Source: Clostridiales bacterium
Lineage (GTDB): Bacteria; Bacillota; Clostridia; Oscillospirales; Oscillospiraceae
Direction of reading: 5' to 3'
DNA length: 64,000 nt
NCBI GenBank assembly: GCA_004556345.1
Contig: SFHQ01000005.1
Coordinates: 1 to 64,000, forward strand
Position numbers and translations under genes: made by a program. Below are positions 7,696 to 16,429 of this stretch, one piece after another; position 1 is the stretch's first letter; the number at the start of each line of letters is the position of its first letter. The notes beneath the pieces are model-generated. The model was not told the DNA's origin, searched no databases, and was given only the letters and a program-made list of their open reading frames with translations.

Positions 7696-8561
7696 TGGTT
7701 CTCCTCCTCCATGCTCACGAACACGCCGTACTCCTGCCAGATGTGCTCCAGCCGCTCGAAGTGGTCCACCACGTCGGACTTGCTGCGGGCAATGGCCACC
7801 AGCAGGGCGTTGATGAGGCTGAGGGGAGCGACCAGGGAGTCCACGAAGGACGCCATGTCACTCTTGGCCAGCAGGACGTAGTCGGCGGCCTTCGCCATGC
7901 TGTTGGAGGCGCTGTCCGTAATGGCCACGACCTTAGAGCCTCGCTCGTGGGCAAAGTTGATGGCCCGGACCGTCCGCCGGGAGTAGCGCGGGAAGGACAG
8001 GCCGATGGTCACGTCCCCCTCGCCCACCTGGACGATCTGATCAAAGATCTCCTGGTTGGCGCTCTCGCCCACATGCACGACGTTATCGAACATCAGGCCG
8101 AAGTAGAAGGACATGAAGCCCGCCAGGGAGCCGGAGGACCGGGTGCCCAGGATGTAGATCTTCTTGGCGTTGATGATGGTATCCACCGCCGCCTGGAAGC
8201 TCTCCCGGTCGATCTCCTCCATGGTCATGCGAATTTTTTCCATGTCCGACTGCATGACGGACGTGACCACGTCCTGGTTGCCGATGATGTCGTTGGACAC
8301 CTCGATCCGCTGGATGGACGTGAGCCGGTTGCGAATCATTTCCTGCAGTGCTTTCTGCATGGCGGGGTAGCCGTCGTATTTCAGCTCCGATGCGAAGCGC
8401 ACCACGGTGGATTCGCTGACGTGGACGGTCTTGCCCAGCTTGCTGGCGGTCATAAAGGCCGCCTTGTCATAGGAGGACAGAATGTAATTGGCAATGAGCT
8501 TCTGTCCCTTGGAAAAGGTATTCATTTTGCTGCTGATGAGAGATAGAATATCTTTCGACAT
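7692..8561 (-). CDS. MurR/RpiR family transcriptional regulator
   Basis: A 289-residue regulator with an N-terminal RpiR helix-turn-helix (about 1-77, including VSESTVVRFASELKYDGYP) and a C-terminal SIS sugar-isomerase-like domain (about 110-245, IYILGTRSSGSLAGF). Members sense phosphosugars or related ligands. I start at MSKDILSLI because AGGAGG lies 7 bases upstream; the longer frame reads through a promoter-like region. It heads the operon that continues into the flavoprotein, cmk, plsC and ispH-rpsA. Its ligand is unknown; no sugar genes are adjacent, which is unusual for this family. Confidence 0.88.
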   Translation of the reverse strand: MSKDILSLISSKMNTFSKGQKLIANYILSSYDKAAFMTASKLGKTVHVSESTVVRFASELKYDGYPAMQKALQEMIRNRLTSIQRIEVSNDIIGNQDVVTSVMQSDMEKIRMTMEEIDRESFQAAVDTIINAKKIYILGTRSSGSLAGFMSFYFGLMFDNVVHVGESANQEIFDQIVQVGEGDVTIGLSFPRYSRRTVRAINFAHERGSKVVAITDSASNSMAKAADYVLLAKSDMASFVDSLVAPLSLINALLVAIARSKSDVVDHFERLEHIWQEYGVFVSMEEENQ

Positions 8562-8629
8562 AAAATCGCCTCCTGTACCATGCGGACGGGCCGATCCGCT
8601 CCGCCGCATTTCACCATTCTTTTGCAAAT

Positions 8630-8658
8630 ATTATAGCGCGGCTTTCCCCATTTTGCAA
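8630..8658 (-). promoter_or_regulatory. Promoter of the rpiR-cmk-ispH operon
   Basis: TTGCAA and a consensus TATAAT with a 17-base spacer on the minus strand, about 65 bases before the RpiR start. Confidence 0.7.
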
Positions 8659-8668
8659 GAAAAAATTC

Positions 8669-9394
8669 TTAATCTTGCACAGAGATTTCCCGCTCCAGCA
8701 GCGCCGTCTCCGCTGCCGTCAGGGGGCGCCACTGGCCGGGGGCCAGGGCCGGGTCCAGTGGGAGCTTTCCCTCCCGCACCCGCTTGAGGCGGGTCACGGT
8801 GAGTCCGCAGTGGGCGCACATCCGGCGGACCTGGCGGTTTTTCCCCTCGTGGATGGTGACGGAGAGCCTGGCCCGCTCCCCCGTCTGGGCCAGCAGGCGG
8901 ACCTGGGCCGGGCGGAGGGCCTGGCCGTCCAGGGTCATGGGGCGCTCCAGCCCCTTCTCCGCGCCGGTCCGATAGCCCTTGACCCAGACGAGATATTCCT
9001 TTTCGACCTCTTGGCTGGGGTGGAGCAACGCATTGGTCAAGGCCCCGTCGTCGGTTAGGAGCAGCAGCCCCTCGGAGTCCAGATCCAGCCGCCCAACGGG
9101 CCACACCCTGGCCCCGCAGTCCTTCACCAGGTCGGCGACGGTCCGCCGCCCCTTCTCGTCGGCCAGGGTGGTCACGACGCCGCGGGGCTTATAGAGCATG
9201 AGCAGCGTCCGCGTCTCCGTCCGCCCCACGGGGACGCCGTCCAGGGCGATGGTGTCCGTCTCCGGGTCGGCCTTGTCCCCCAGGGCGGCGGGCACACCGT
9301 TCACCGTCACCCGGCCTTCGCGCAGGTATTCCTCCGCCTTGCGCCGGGAGCAGACGCCGCCGGCGGATAAGATCTTTTGCAGTCGTTGGTCCAT
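8669..9394 (-). CDS. rluB: RluB/RsuA family rRNA pseudouridine synthase
   Basis: A 241-residue pseudouridine synthase. The N-terminal S4 RNA-binding domain (residues about 1-60, QKILSAGGVCSRRKAEEYL) is followed by the catalytic domain with PVGRLDLDSEGLLLLT near residue 100; the first Asp of RLD is the expected nucleophile. The C-terminal signature EGKNRQVRRMCAHCG is intact. RluB-type enzymes modify the helix 90-93 region of 23S rRNA; the RluE/RluF/RsuA paralogues differ in target, so the exact site is inferred. AAGGAGGGGG precedes the start. The gene has its own promoter overlapping the end of the carboxypeptidase gene. Confidence 0.9.
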   Translation of the reverse strand: MDQRLQKILSAGGVCSRRKAEEYLREGRVTVNGVPAALGDKADPETDTIALDGVPVGRTETRTLLMLYKPRGVVTTLADEKGRRTVADLVKDCGARVWPVGRLDLDSEGLLLLTDDGALTNALLHPSQEVEKEYLVWVKGYRTGAEKGLERPMTLDGQALRPAQVRLLAQTGERARLSVTIHEGKNRQVRRMCAHCGLTVTRLKRVREGKLPLDPALAPGQWRPLTAAETALLEREISVQD

Positions 9395-9424
9395 ACAGGC
9401 CCCCTCCTTGTATCCAGACAGGAA

Positions 9425-9460
9425 AGCACCGCCCGACGCACAACGTCCGGGCGGTGTTCT
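9425..9460 (-). terminator. Terminator-like hairpin in the rluB leader
   Basis: CACCGCCCG pairs with CGGGCGGTG. On the minus strand the following tract is only CTTTCC, so termination may be weak. It lies downstream of the carboxypeptidase stop but also downstream of the rluB promoter, so it could attenuate rluB. Confidence 0.5.
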
Positions 9461-9480
9461 GCTGAAAGTTTGTTGGGGGT

Positions 9481-9509
9481 AGTATACCGTAGGGGTCAGG
9501 GGTTGTCAA
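9481..9509 (-). promoter_or_regulatory. Promoter of rluB
   Basis: TTGACA and TATACT with a 17-base spacer on the minus strand; the -35 box overlaps the stop region of the preceding carboxypeptidase gene. Confidence 0.7.
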
Positions 9510-10612
9510 GCGTTGTGTCCGCCAAGACCCAGCAAGTCCCGCAGGGAGGGGACGATCCGCCCCGCCTCCCGCTGGATGTCATAGGACCAGACGAGATAGC
9601 TCCGGCCGATCTCCTGCCCGCCGCAGAAAAATCGGATCGTTCCCGCAATCTCTCCCTGCTTCAGGGGCGTTTCCATCTGGGCGGGCAAGTCTTTCTCCAC
9701 CGTCACCTTCTCCCCTTCCGCCAGGGGGTAGGCCACGGTGTCCCGGACCTCCACCGGGGCGCTGTGCAGCAGGCTTCCCGTCACCGGGACCTGCCCCGCC
9801 GCTTCCCCGGCCTGGGCCAGCACCCGGCGGGGATAGGTCGAAAAGCCGTAGTCAAACAGCGCCTTGTGGTCGGCCCAATCGTCCCGGTCGTTGAGGGTCA
9901 CGCAGATGAGATTCTGCCCCGCCCGCCGGGCACTGGAGACCAAGGTCCGCCCCGCCTGGCGGGTGTAGCCGGTCTTCATGCCGGTGCAGCCGTCATACTG
10001 CCAAAGGAGCTTGTTGTGGTTGGTCAGCGCCCGCCCCTCCAAGGTAATGGACTTCGTTGCGATGATCCTGGCGATGGTCTCATTGTGCAGGCAGGCCCGC
10101 CCCAGCTTTGCCATGTCCAGGGCGGAGGCATAGTGCCCCGCATCCCCCAGGCCGTTGGGGTCGGAGAAATGGGTGCTCGTCATGCCCAGATCGGCCGCCC
10201 GCTGGTTCATCCACTCCACGAACGTCTCCACGTCCCCGGCGCAGTAACCGGCCAGCGCCACCGCCGCGTCGTTGCCGGAGTGGAGCAGGAGGCCATAGAG
10301 CAGCGTCTCCACCTGCAGGATCTCTCCGGGTCTCAGATAGAGGGAGGTCCCCTCGATGCCCGTCCACTCCGGCTGGATCTTCACCGGCCGGGCCAGGTCG
10401 CCCCCCAGAGACTCCACCGCCACCAGCGCCGTCATAAGCTTCGTGGTGCTGGCCATGGGGCGGGGGGTGTTCTCGTCCTGGGCATATAAGATACGCCCTG
10501 TGTCGCCGTCCATCAGCACCGCCGAGGCGGCGGAGGTTGCGGGCGCGGCGGCCACAGGGCATACCAGTACGGTGCTCAGTAAAACCGTCAGAATCATCAC
10601 GCGGACTTGCAT
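9506..10612 (-). CDS. D-alanyl-D-alanine carboxypeptidase, PBP5/DacF type
   Basis: A secreted or membrane-anchored S11 peptidase that trims the terminal D-Ala from peptidoglycan pentapeptides. From the chosen start (MQVRVMILTV) a signal peptide covers about 1-24 (hydrophobic core, ending near VAAAPA). Catalytic motifs are complete: STTK (55-58), SGN (112-114) and KTG (213-215). A C-terminal beta domain of the PBP5 type follows to residue 368, with a hydrophobic segment near the end. Start: GGGAGAG is 7 bases upstream of this ATG; an ATG seven codons earlier has no such site. DacF paralogues act in spores and DacA in growth; the sequence alone does not separate them. Confidence 0.9.
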   Translation of the reverse strand: MQVRVMILTVLLSTVLVCPVAAAPATSAASAVLMDGDTGRILYAQDENTPRPMASTTKLMTALVAVESLGGDLARPVKIQPEWTGIEGTSLYLRPGEILQVETLLYGLLLHSGNDAAVALAGYCAGDVETFVEWMNQRAADLGMTSTHFSDPNGLGDAGHYASALDMAKLGRACLHNETIARIIATKSITLEGRALTNHNKLLWQYDGCTGMKTGYTRQAGRTLVSSARRAGQNLICVTLNDRDDWADHKALFDYGFSTYPRRVLAQAGEAAGQVPVTGSLLHSAPVEVRDTVAYPLAEGEKVTVEKDLPAQMETPLKQGEIAGTIRFFCGGQEIGRSYLVWSYDIQREAGRIVPSLRDLLGLGGHNA

Positions 10613-10676
10613 GGGCAAGCTCTCCCTTCCCAACTTTGAGATTGGGATAGGATGCCCGTTTTTTCAAAAACTATGC

Positions 10677-13331
10677 TCAGCCCTTGGCTTCCGCCCAGCT
10701 GTGCCCGGCGTTGGCGTCGGCGATGAGGGGGACGGAGAAGCTGCCTGCCCCCTCCATCTCCTGGGTCAGGATCTCTTTCACCTGCGCCTCCTCGGCCTGG
10801 GGGCACTCGACGATGAGTTCGTCGTGGACCTGCAAGATGAGCTGGGCCTGCAAGCCCTCGGCCTTGAGCCGAGCGGCCACGCGGATCATGGCCAGCTTCA
10901 TCACGTCCGCCGCCGTGCCCTGGATGGGCATGTTCAGCGCCACCCGCTCGCCAAAGGCCCGGAGATTGAAATTGGAAGATTTTAATTCCGGCAGCCAGCG
11001 GCGGCGGCCCATGAGCGTGGAGACATAGCCGTCTGCCTTGGCCTGGCGCTTGATGCGCTCCATATAGTCCCGCACGCCGGAGAAGGTCTCCAGATACTTC
11101 TCCATATAGTCCGAGGCCTCTTTCCGGCTGACCCCGATGTCCTGGGCCAGGGAGAAGCCGGAGATGCCGTAGACGATGCCGAAGTTCACCGCCTTGGCCC
11201 GGCGGCGCAGCTCGGACGTCACCTGGTCCTGGGGCAGGCCGAAGACCTGGGCGGCGGTGTGGGCGTGGATGTCCTCCCCCGCCCGGAAGCTCTCGATCAT
11301 CTTCTCGTCTCCGGCCATGTGGGCCAGCAGGCGCAGCTCGATCTGGGAGTAGTCCGCGTCCACCAGCACCCAGCCGGGGCGGGCGATGAACATCTTGCGG
11401 ATCTGCGCCCCCAGCTCCGTCCGCACGGGGATGTTCTGTAAGTTTGGCTCCGTGGAGGAAAGCCGCCCCGTGGCCGTTACCGTGTTCTGGAAGCAGGTAT
11501 GGATGCGCCCGTCGGCGGCGATGACCTTGGACAGGCCCTCGACATAGGTCGAGTTGAGCTTGTTCAGCTGGCGGTACTCCAGAATGCGGTCGATGATGGG
11601 GTGGTGCGCCCGGAGCTTTTCCAGCACTTCCGCACTGGTGGAGTAGCCCGTCTTCGTCTTCTTCACCGGCGGCAGGCCCATGTCCTCAAACAAGACCTTG
11701 CCCAGCTGCTGGGTGGAGTTGAGGTTAAATTCCTGCCCGGCCATGACCCAGATCTCCCCTTGCAGGGCGGCGATGCCGGTTTTGAGCTGCTCTCCAAAGT
11801 GGGTCAGGGCGTCCAGGTCCACCAGCATCCCGGCCTGCTCCATCTCGGCCAGGACGGGGCAGAGGGGCAGCTCCAGTTCCTCATAGACCCGATCGAGGCC
11901 CAGCTCCGCCAGCTTGTCCGGCAGCACGTCATACAGCGCCGCGATGAGAACGGTGTGGCTGGCCATGGCCCCCATGGCCTTGGCTGCGCTCTCTGTGTCC
12001 TTCCAGGCTTTACTGCCCAGATAGTCCTTGTCCGGGGGAAATGTCTCGGTGAAATACTGCCCGGCTACTTTATCCAGGGCGTAGCTCCCGTCCGTGGGGG
12101 CCAGGAGATAGGCCGCAATGGCCGCGTCAAAGACAAAGCCCTGGGCCGTCAGCCCCCTGGCCAGTGCCCAGCGCATCACGTCCTTGATGTGATAGCCCAG
12201 CTTCGTGATCTCCGGCCGGAAAAACGCCGCCAGAAAGCCGGAATAGTCCTCCGTCTCCGCCTCTCGGAACAGGGCCGCCTGCGCCCGGTCCTCCCCCCAG
12301 CACACAGACAGGGCGACCAGCTCCGGCAGCGCCAGGACGGACACCGTTGTTCCCTGCCATTGGGCAACGAGTTCCTGCCAGCGAGCCGCGCCGGTCACGT
12401 TTTCCAGCCGGCACTCGCCGGTGACGCCCTCCTGCGCCTGGCCGGGTCCCTCGGCGTTGTCCAGGCCCATCTGGCCGATGAGCTTCTGGAAGCCCAGCTG
12501 CACAAACAAGGCCCGCAGAGGCGCCGCGTTCACGGGCTTTGTCACGTTCTCCTGGGGATCGAACTCGATGGGGGCATCCCGGTGGATGGTGCACAGGTCG
12601 TAGGACTGGAAGGCACTCTCCCGCCCGGCGGTGAGTTTTTTCTTCACGCCGGCGGTGGCGTTCAGGGTCTCGTCGTCCAGGCGGGCGTAGATCTGTTCCA
12701 AGGTCCCGTTCTCGTGGAGGAGCTTCATGGCCGTCTTCTCCCCCACCCCCGGCACACCGGGGATGTTGTCGGAGGTGTCGCCCATGAGGGCTTTCAGGTC
12801 CACCATCTGCAAGGGGCCGAAGCCATAGGTCTCCTGAAAGGCCGCAGGGTCCATCTCTTTCGTGGTGGTCTTGCCCATGCGGGTGGTGACCAGCTCGATG
12901 TAGGTCCTGTCTGTCACGAGCTGCAAGGAATCCTTGTCTCCGGTGGCCACCCGGCAGTCCCAGCCCGCCTCCTCGCATGCTTTGGCGATGGTGCCGATGA
13001 GGTCGTCAGCCTCCCAGCCCGCCAGCTCGTAGCGGGGGATGTTCATGGCGTCCAGCACCTGTTTCAGCACCGGCATCTGCACGGCCAGCTCCTCCGGCAT
13101 CCCCTTCCGCTGGGCCTTGTAGTCCGGATAGGACAGGTGGCGGAAGGTCGGCTCCTTCCGGTCGAAGGCCACGCACACGCCGTCCGGGTCCACCTCCTCC
13201 CGGATGCGGCGCAGGATATTCAGAAAGCCATAGATGGCGTGGGTGGGAAAGCCCTCTTGGTTGTTCAGGGGGTGCATCCCGTAGTAAGCCCGGTTGACGA
13301 TGGAGTTGCCGTCGATCACCAGCAGCTTCAT
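10677..13331 (-). CDS. polA: DNA polymerase I
   Basis: An 884-residue family A polymerase for gap filling, Okazaki fragment maturation and repair. Residues 1-290 form the 5'-3' exonuclease/flap domain (AFDRKEPTFRH, GDKDSLQLV, GDTSDNIPGVPGVGEKTA). Residues about 320-480 are the 3'-5' exonuclease fold, but the expected DxE motif is replaced by VLALPELVAL, so proofreading is probably absent, as in other Firmicutes. Polymerase motifs A (DADYSQIELR), B (RRRAKAVNFGIVYG) and C (QVHDELIVE) are intact in the last third. The carboxypeptidase gene follows after 64 bases. Confidence 0.97.
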   Translation of the reverse strand: MKLLVIDGNSIVNRAYYGMHPLNNQEGFPTHAIYGFLNILRRIREEVDPDGVCVAFDRKEPTFRHLSYPDYKAQRKGMPEELAVQMPVLKQVLDAMNIPRYELAGWEADDLIGTIAKACEEAGWDCRVATGDKDSLQLVTDRTYIELVTTRMGKTTTKEMDPAAFQETYGFGPLQMVDLKALMGDTSDNIPGVPGVGEKTAMKLLHENGTLEQIYARLDDETLNATAGVKKKLTAGRESAFQSYDLCTIHRDAPIEFDPQENVTKPVNAAPLRALFVQLGFQKLIGQMGLDNAEGPGQAQEGVTGECRLENVTGAARWQELVAQWQGTTVSVLALPELVALSVCWGEDRAQAALFREAETEDYSGFLAAFFRPEITKLGYHIKDVMRWALARGLTAQGFVFDAAIAAYLLAPTDGSYALDKVAGQYFTETFPPDKDYLGSKAWKDTESAAKAMGAMASHTVLIAALYDVLPDKLAELGLDRVYEELELPLCPVLAEMEQAGMLVDLDALTHFGEQLKTGIAALQGEIWVMAGQEFNLNSTQQLGKVLFEDMGLPPVKKTKTGYSTSAEVLEKLRAHHPIIDRILEYRQLNKLNSTYVEGLSKVIAADGRIHTCFQNTVTATGRLSSTEPNLQNIPVRTELGAQIRKMFIARPGWVLVDADYSQIELRLLAHMAGDEKMIESFRAGEDIHAHTAAQVFGLPQDQVTSELRRRAKAVNFGIVYGISGFSLAQDIGVSRKEASDYMEKYLETFSGVRDYMERIKRQAKADGYVSTLMGRRRWLPELKSSNFNLRAFGERVALNMPIQGTAADVMKLAMIRVAARLKAEGLQAQLILQVHDELIVECPQAEEAQVKEILTQEMEGAGSFSVPLIADANAGHSWAEAKG

Positions 13332-13372
13332 CCCATCACGCTCCTTTCCCTCAAAAAGTTAAAAAATTTTGG

Positions 13373-13405
13373 AAAAAGGGCCGGTATCCGCGAGATACCG
13401 GCCCT
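13373..13405 (-). terminator. Terminator of fakA
   Basis: GGGCCGGTATC and GATACCGGCCC arms followed on the minus strand by a TTTTTCC tract. Confidence 0.85.
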
Positions 13406-13417
13406 CGGTCTGAAAGC

Positions 13418-15094
13418 TTATTCCACAGAGATCAGGTAGTGGTACACCGGCTGGCCGCCCTCCAGCATGGTGATCTCCGCGTCGGGGCAGGCGGTCTGGA
13501 ACAGGGCCAGGGCCTGCTCGGCCTGGTCGGGGTCCACGCCCTCGCCATAGAAGATGCTGATGAACTCCCCTGCCCGCTCCTTGCTGGCCTGGGCCAGCTT
13601 ATCCAGGGCAGTGTGCAGGTCCTTCTCCGTGCCGAAGAGCTGGTTATCCACCAGCAGCAGGTAGTCCCCGGCGTGGATGGCCTGGCCGTCGAACTCGGAG
13701 TCACGGGCGGCGTAGGTCACCTCCATCGTGGTCACGAGGGACATGGCCTCCTCCATGGCGGCGGTGTTCTCCGCCTCGTCCCCGTCGGGGTTCACGGCGA
13801 TCATGGCGGAAATGCCCTGGGGGACCGTCTTGGCGGGCAGGACGATGACTTTCTTGTCCTCCACCAGGTCCACGCACTGCTGCGCAGCCATGATGATGTT
13901 CTTGTTGTTGGGCAGGACGTAGACGATCTCCGCCGGGGTCTTTTGGATCTGCTTCAAAATATCCTCGGTGGAGGGGTTCATGGTCTGGCCCCCGCTGATG
14001 ACGCCGTCCACGCCCAGGTCATAGAAGACCTTGGCCAGGCCCTCGCCAGCGGCCACGGCGACGAAGCCGTACTTCTTCTCCGGGGCAGCGCTCTGGTGCT
14101 CCATGTCCTCCAGCTCGGCTTCCACAGCCTCCAGATCGTCGGTGCTCTGGGCCTGCTTACCGGCGGCCAGCTCGTCCCGCTGGGTGCGCATGTTCTCGAT
14201 CTTGGCCAGCTCCAGCGTGCCGAACTCGGCGGCCTTGGTCAGGACGACGCCCGGCTCGTCCGTGTGGACGTGGACCTTGAATTCCTCGTCGCCCTCGCCG
14301 ATGACCAGGCTGTCGCCCATGGTCTCCAGCCAGGCCCGGTACTCGTCGAGAGGCTTGCCCCCGGTGCGGCGGACGATGAAGACGGTGTCGTAAGTAAAGG
14401 TGATCTCCTCGTCGGCCAGGGAGCCGAAGTCCGCCTTGTCCTGGGCGGGCTTATCTGCCTCGTCCTCGCTGGGGGCGGCGACGCCCCGCAGCTCGTCCAG
14501 CATCCCTTGCAGGATGACCACGAAGCCCATGCCGCCGGCGTCCACGACCCCGGCCTTTTTCAGCACGGGGTTCTGGTTGATGGTGTCGGCCAGGGCCTCC
14601 CTGGCCCGCTCGATGGAGGACTCCAGGACGTATTCAAAGGCGCTGTTTTCCTCCGCGGCGCGGCCGGCCCGCTCTCCCGCCAGGCGGGAGACGGTGAGGA
14701 CGGTGCCCTCGGCGGGCTTCATCACGGCCTTATAAGCGGCAATGACCCCAGCGTTCAGTGCGTCGGCCAGGTCGATGCCGTTCATCTCGGTCTTGTCCTT
14801 CATGGCTCTGGAAAAGCCCCGGAAGATCAGGGAAAGGATGACCCCGGAGTTTCCCCGCGCCCCCCGCAGCATGGCCGAGGCGCACACGGCGGCGGCCTTC
14901 TCCACGGTGGTGGGCTTCTTCTGCCGCAGCTCGGCGGCGGCGGTGCTGATGGTCAGGCTCATGTTCGTGCCCGTGTCCCCGTCGGGGACAGGGAAGACAT
15001 TGAGCTCATTGATCTTCTGCTTTTCCGCGTTCAGGCAGGCGGAGGCGTGGATGAGCATCCCCGCCAGCGTCTTTCCGTCAACTGACTGTACCAT
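13418..15094 (-). CDS. fakA: DAK2 domain fatty acid kinase FakA (YloV-like)
   Basis: A 558-residue member of the FakA/YloV family, which phosphorylates fatty acids presented by FakB carriers so that they can enter phospholipid synthesis. The N-terminal DhaL-like ATP-binding domain (about 10-205) carries NVFPVPDGDTGTNM (nucleotide and Mg binding) and RGARGNSGVILS. The middle and C-terminal DAK1-like domain contains KVHVHTDEPG near residue 280. No FakB gene lies in the window. It follows the Asp23 gene by 20 bases, the conserved asp23-yloV pairing of Firmicutes. Confidence 0.92.
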   Translation of the reverse strand: MVQSVDGKTLAGMLIHASACLNAEKQKINELNVFPVPDGDTGTNMSLTISTAAAELRQKKPTTVEKAAAVCASAMLRGARGNSGVILSLIFRGFSRAMKDKTEMNGIDLADALNAGVIAAYKAVMKPAEGTVLTVSRLAGERAGRAAEENSAFEYVLESSIERAREALADTINQNPVLKKAGVVDAGGMGFVVILQGMLDELRGVAAPSEDEADKPAQDKADFGSLADEEITFTYDTVFIVRRTGGKPLDEYRAWLETMGDSLVIGEGDEEFKVHVHTDEPGVVLTKAAEFGTLELAKIENMRTQRDELAAGKQAQSTDDLEAVEAELEDMEHQSAAPEKKYGFVAVAAGEGLAKVFYDLGVDGVISGGQTMNPSTEDILKQIQKTPAEIVYVLPNNKNIIMAAQQCVDLVEDKKVIVLPAKTVPQGISAMIAVNPDGDEAENTAAMEEAMSLVTTMEVTYAARDSEFDGQAIHAGDYLLLVDNQLFGTEKDLHTALDKLAQASKERAGEFISIFYGEGVDPDQAEQALALFQTACPDAEITMLEGGQPVYHYLISVE

Positions 15095-15114
15095 AGTTCT
15101 TGTCTCTTCTCCTC

Positions 15115-15465
15115 TCAGTCGATCTGCATGGAGTCCACATAGACGTCCACCGCCCGGACCTTGGCCCCGGTCATGTTGCCCACGGCGTAGCGCACCTCGC
15201 TCATGATCGCGTCGCTGACCGCAGTCAAATTCACCCCAGCGTCCACGATGATGTGCAGCTCGATGGACACCGTGTCCTCGCTCTCGAAGATCACCCGGAC
15301 CCCCTTGGCCATGGACTCGTTGCGCAGCAGATGGACCAGCCCGTCCTTCTTGGACCGGGCGGCCATGCCCTTCACGCCAAAGCAGCTGGTGGCTACCGCG
15401 CCGGTGATGGTGGTAAAGACCTCGCTGCTGATCTGGATCTCTCCTCGTTCGTTATGAAAGCGCAT
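15115..15465 (-). CDS. Asp23/Gls24 family envelope stress protein
   Basis: A 116-residue Asp23 (DUF322) protein. The family core is recognisable: an N-terminal ISSEVFTTITGAVATSCFGVKGMA segment and a C-terminal amphipathic beta/alpha region (VSIELHIIVDAGVNL, VGNMTGAKVRAVDVYVDSMQ). Members associate with the cell envelope and are linked to alkaline and general stress; the YloU-like subgroup sits upstream of the FakA homologue, exactly as here (20-base gap). A weak AAAGGAATGGG ribosome-binding site precedes the start. Confidence 0.88.
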   Translation of the reverse strand: MRFHNERGEIQISSEVFTTITGAVATSCFGVKGMAARSKKDGLVHLLRNESMAKGVRVIFESEDTVSIELHIIVDAGVNLTAVSDAIMSEVRYAVGNMTGAKVRAVDVYVDSMQID

Positions 15466-15568
15466 AGATTCTACCCATTCCTTTCCGGGCCGCCTGTCTG
15501 CCTGCGGCAGCGGGCGCGGCCCTGTTCCATGGAAAACCCAAAACCCGGAAAAAAAGCCCTTTCCCGGA

Positions 15569-15597
15569 TTGTATTTCTTCGGTTCATCAGGTAAAAT
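15569..15597 (+). promoter_or_regulatory. Promoter candidate for the small membrane protein
   Basis: TTGTAT and TAAAAT with a 17-base spacer, about 50 bases before the ORF at 15648. Confidence 0.5.
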
Positions 15598-15647
15598 AGT
15601 ATCATACCCTGCTGACCCTGTGCAACAGTAACTTGGAGGTTTTTGCT

Positions 15648-15845
15648 ATGAAACTGATTTTGAAGCTCGCCGCGCTCATCCTGGCCCTGGGATCCGTCGC
15701 TTGCCTGATCCTGGCCAACATGGAGCGCATCTCCGACTGGATGGCCTGCCTCTGGGCCAAGGTCCAGGCCAAAAAGGAGCTCATTTGCCGCACCTGCCCC
15801 TGCGAGGGCGACATCGAGGACGAGTACGAGACCTGGGAAGACTAA
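15648..15845 (+). CDS. Small single-pass membrane protein, function unknown
   Basis: A 65-residue protein beginning MKLILKLAALILALGSVACL. One hydrophobic helix covers about residues 3-24; a cytosolic or external amphipathic part follows with a cysteine pair (ICRTCPC, residues about 47-52) and an acidic end (DEYETWED). The start is placed at the second ATG of the open frame because TTGGAGG lies 8 bases before it. It is isolated, between its own promoter and terminator, which supports it being real. The cysteines could bind metal or form disulfides, but no family was recognised. Confidence 0.7.
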   Translation: MKLILKLAALILALGSVACLILANMERISDWMACLWAKVQAKKELICRTCPCEGDIEDEYETWED

Positions 15846-15885
15846 GGTTCGCCATCCCAAAACGAAACAGATGCCCAGTCCCGAA

Positions 15886-15919
15886 AGGCCGGAGCGGTAT
15901 CCCCGCCCCGGTCTTTTTT
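15886..15919 (+). terminator. Terminator of the small membrane protein gene
   Basis: CCGG-A-GCGG stem with a tatc loop pairing to CCGC-C-CCGG, followed by TCTTTTTT. Confidence 0.75.
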
Positions 15920-15943
15920 CTGTTGGTCAATCTTGGTCTTGTT

Positions 15944-16429
15944 TTACAGGTCCCGCAGGCCGGGGTGGCGGGGCGGCAGGATGAGCGGCTCGACCTCCTC
16001 CACCACAGCGAAGGTAAACAGGGCCGTCGTGACCAGAGCGCCCTGGTCATTGTACTGCTCCACGGACACCACGCAGATGCGCTTGCCGACTTTTAAGGGC
16101 TTGGCCTTGCAGACCAGATACTCCCCCGCCGCCGGGCGCAGGAAGTTCACCGTGCTGCCCTGGGTAACGCAGATCTTTCCGTGGGCGATGAGGCTGTGGC
16201 CGCCGATGGAATCGGCAAAGGCCACGAGCACGCCGCCGTGGACCGTGCCGTACTGCTGGCGGTTGCTGTTGCGGATCATCATAATGCCCTCGGCCCCGTC
16301 CTCCTCCGTGCGGATGAGATGGATGCCGTTTTCCACGGCCCAGGGGTCCAGGCCGCGGATCTCGCCCAACTGGGGGTCCTGCTTGAAGTACAGCCACCCG
16401 TCCTTTCTCAACTCATCCGAGGAAGCCAC
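15944..16429 (-). CDS. PaaI/YbgC-type hotdog thioesterase
   Basis: A 161-residue single hotdog-fold protein of the PaaI group, which hydrolyses acyl- or aryl-CoA thioesters. The family motif is seen as NRQQYGTVHGGVLVAFADS (about residues 54-72), with HGG preceding the long hotdog helix, and the C-terminal strand NFLRPAAGEYLVCKAK. It overlaps the end of sufB by 17 bases, so it is likely co-translated with the Fe-S cluster genes; no functional link is known. The substrate is not predictable from sequence. Confidence 0.85.
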   Translation of the reverse strand: MASSDELRKDGWLYFKQDPQLGEIRGLDPWAVENGIHLIRTEEDGAEGIMMIRNSNRQQYGTVHGGVLVAFADSIGGHSLIAHGKICVTQGSTVNFLRPAAGEYLVCKAKPLKVGKRICVVSVEQYNDQGALVTTALFTFAVVEEVEPLILPPRHPGLRDL

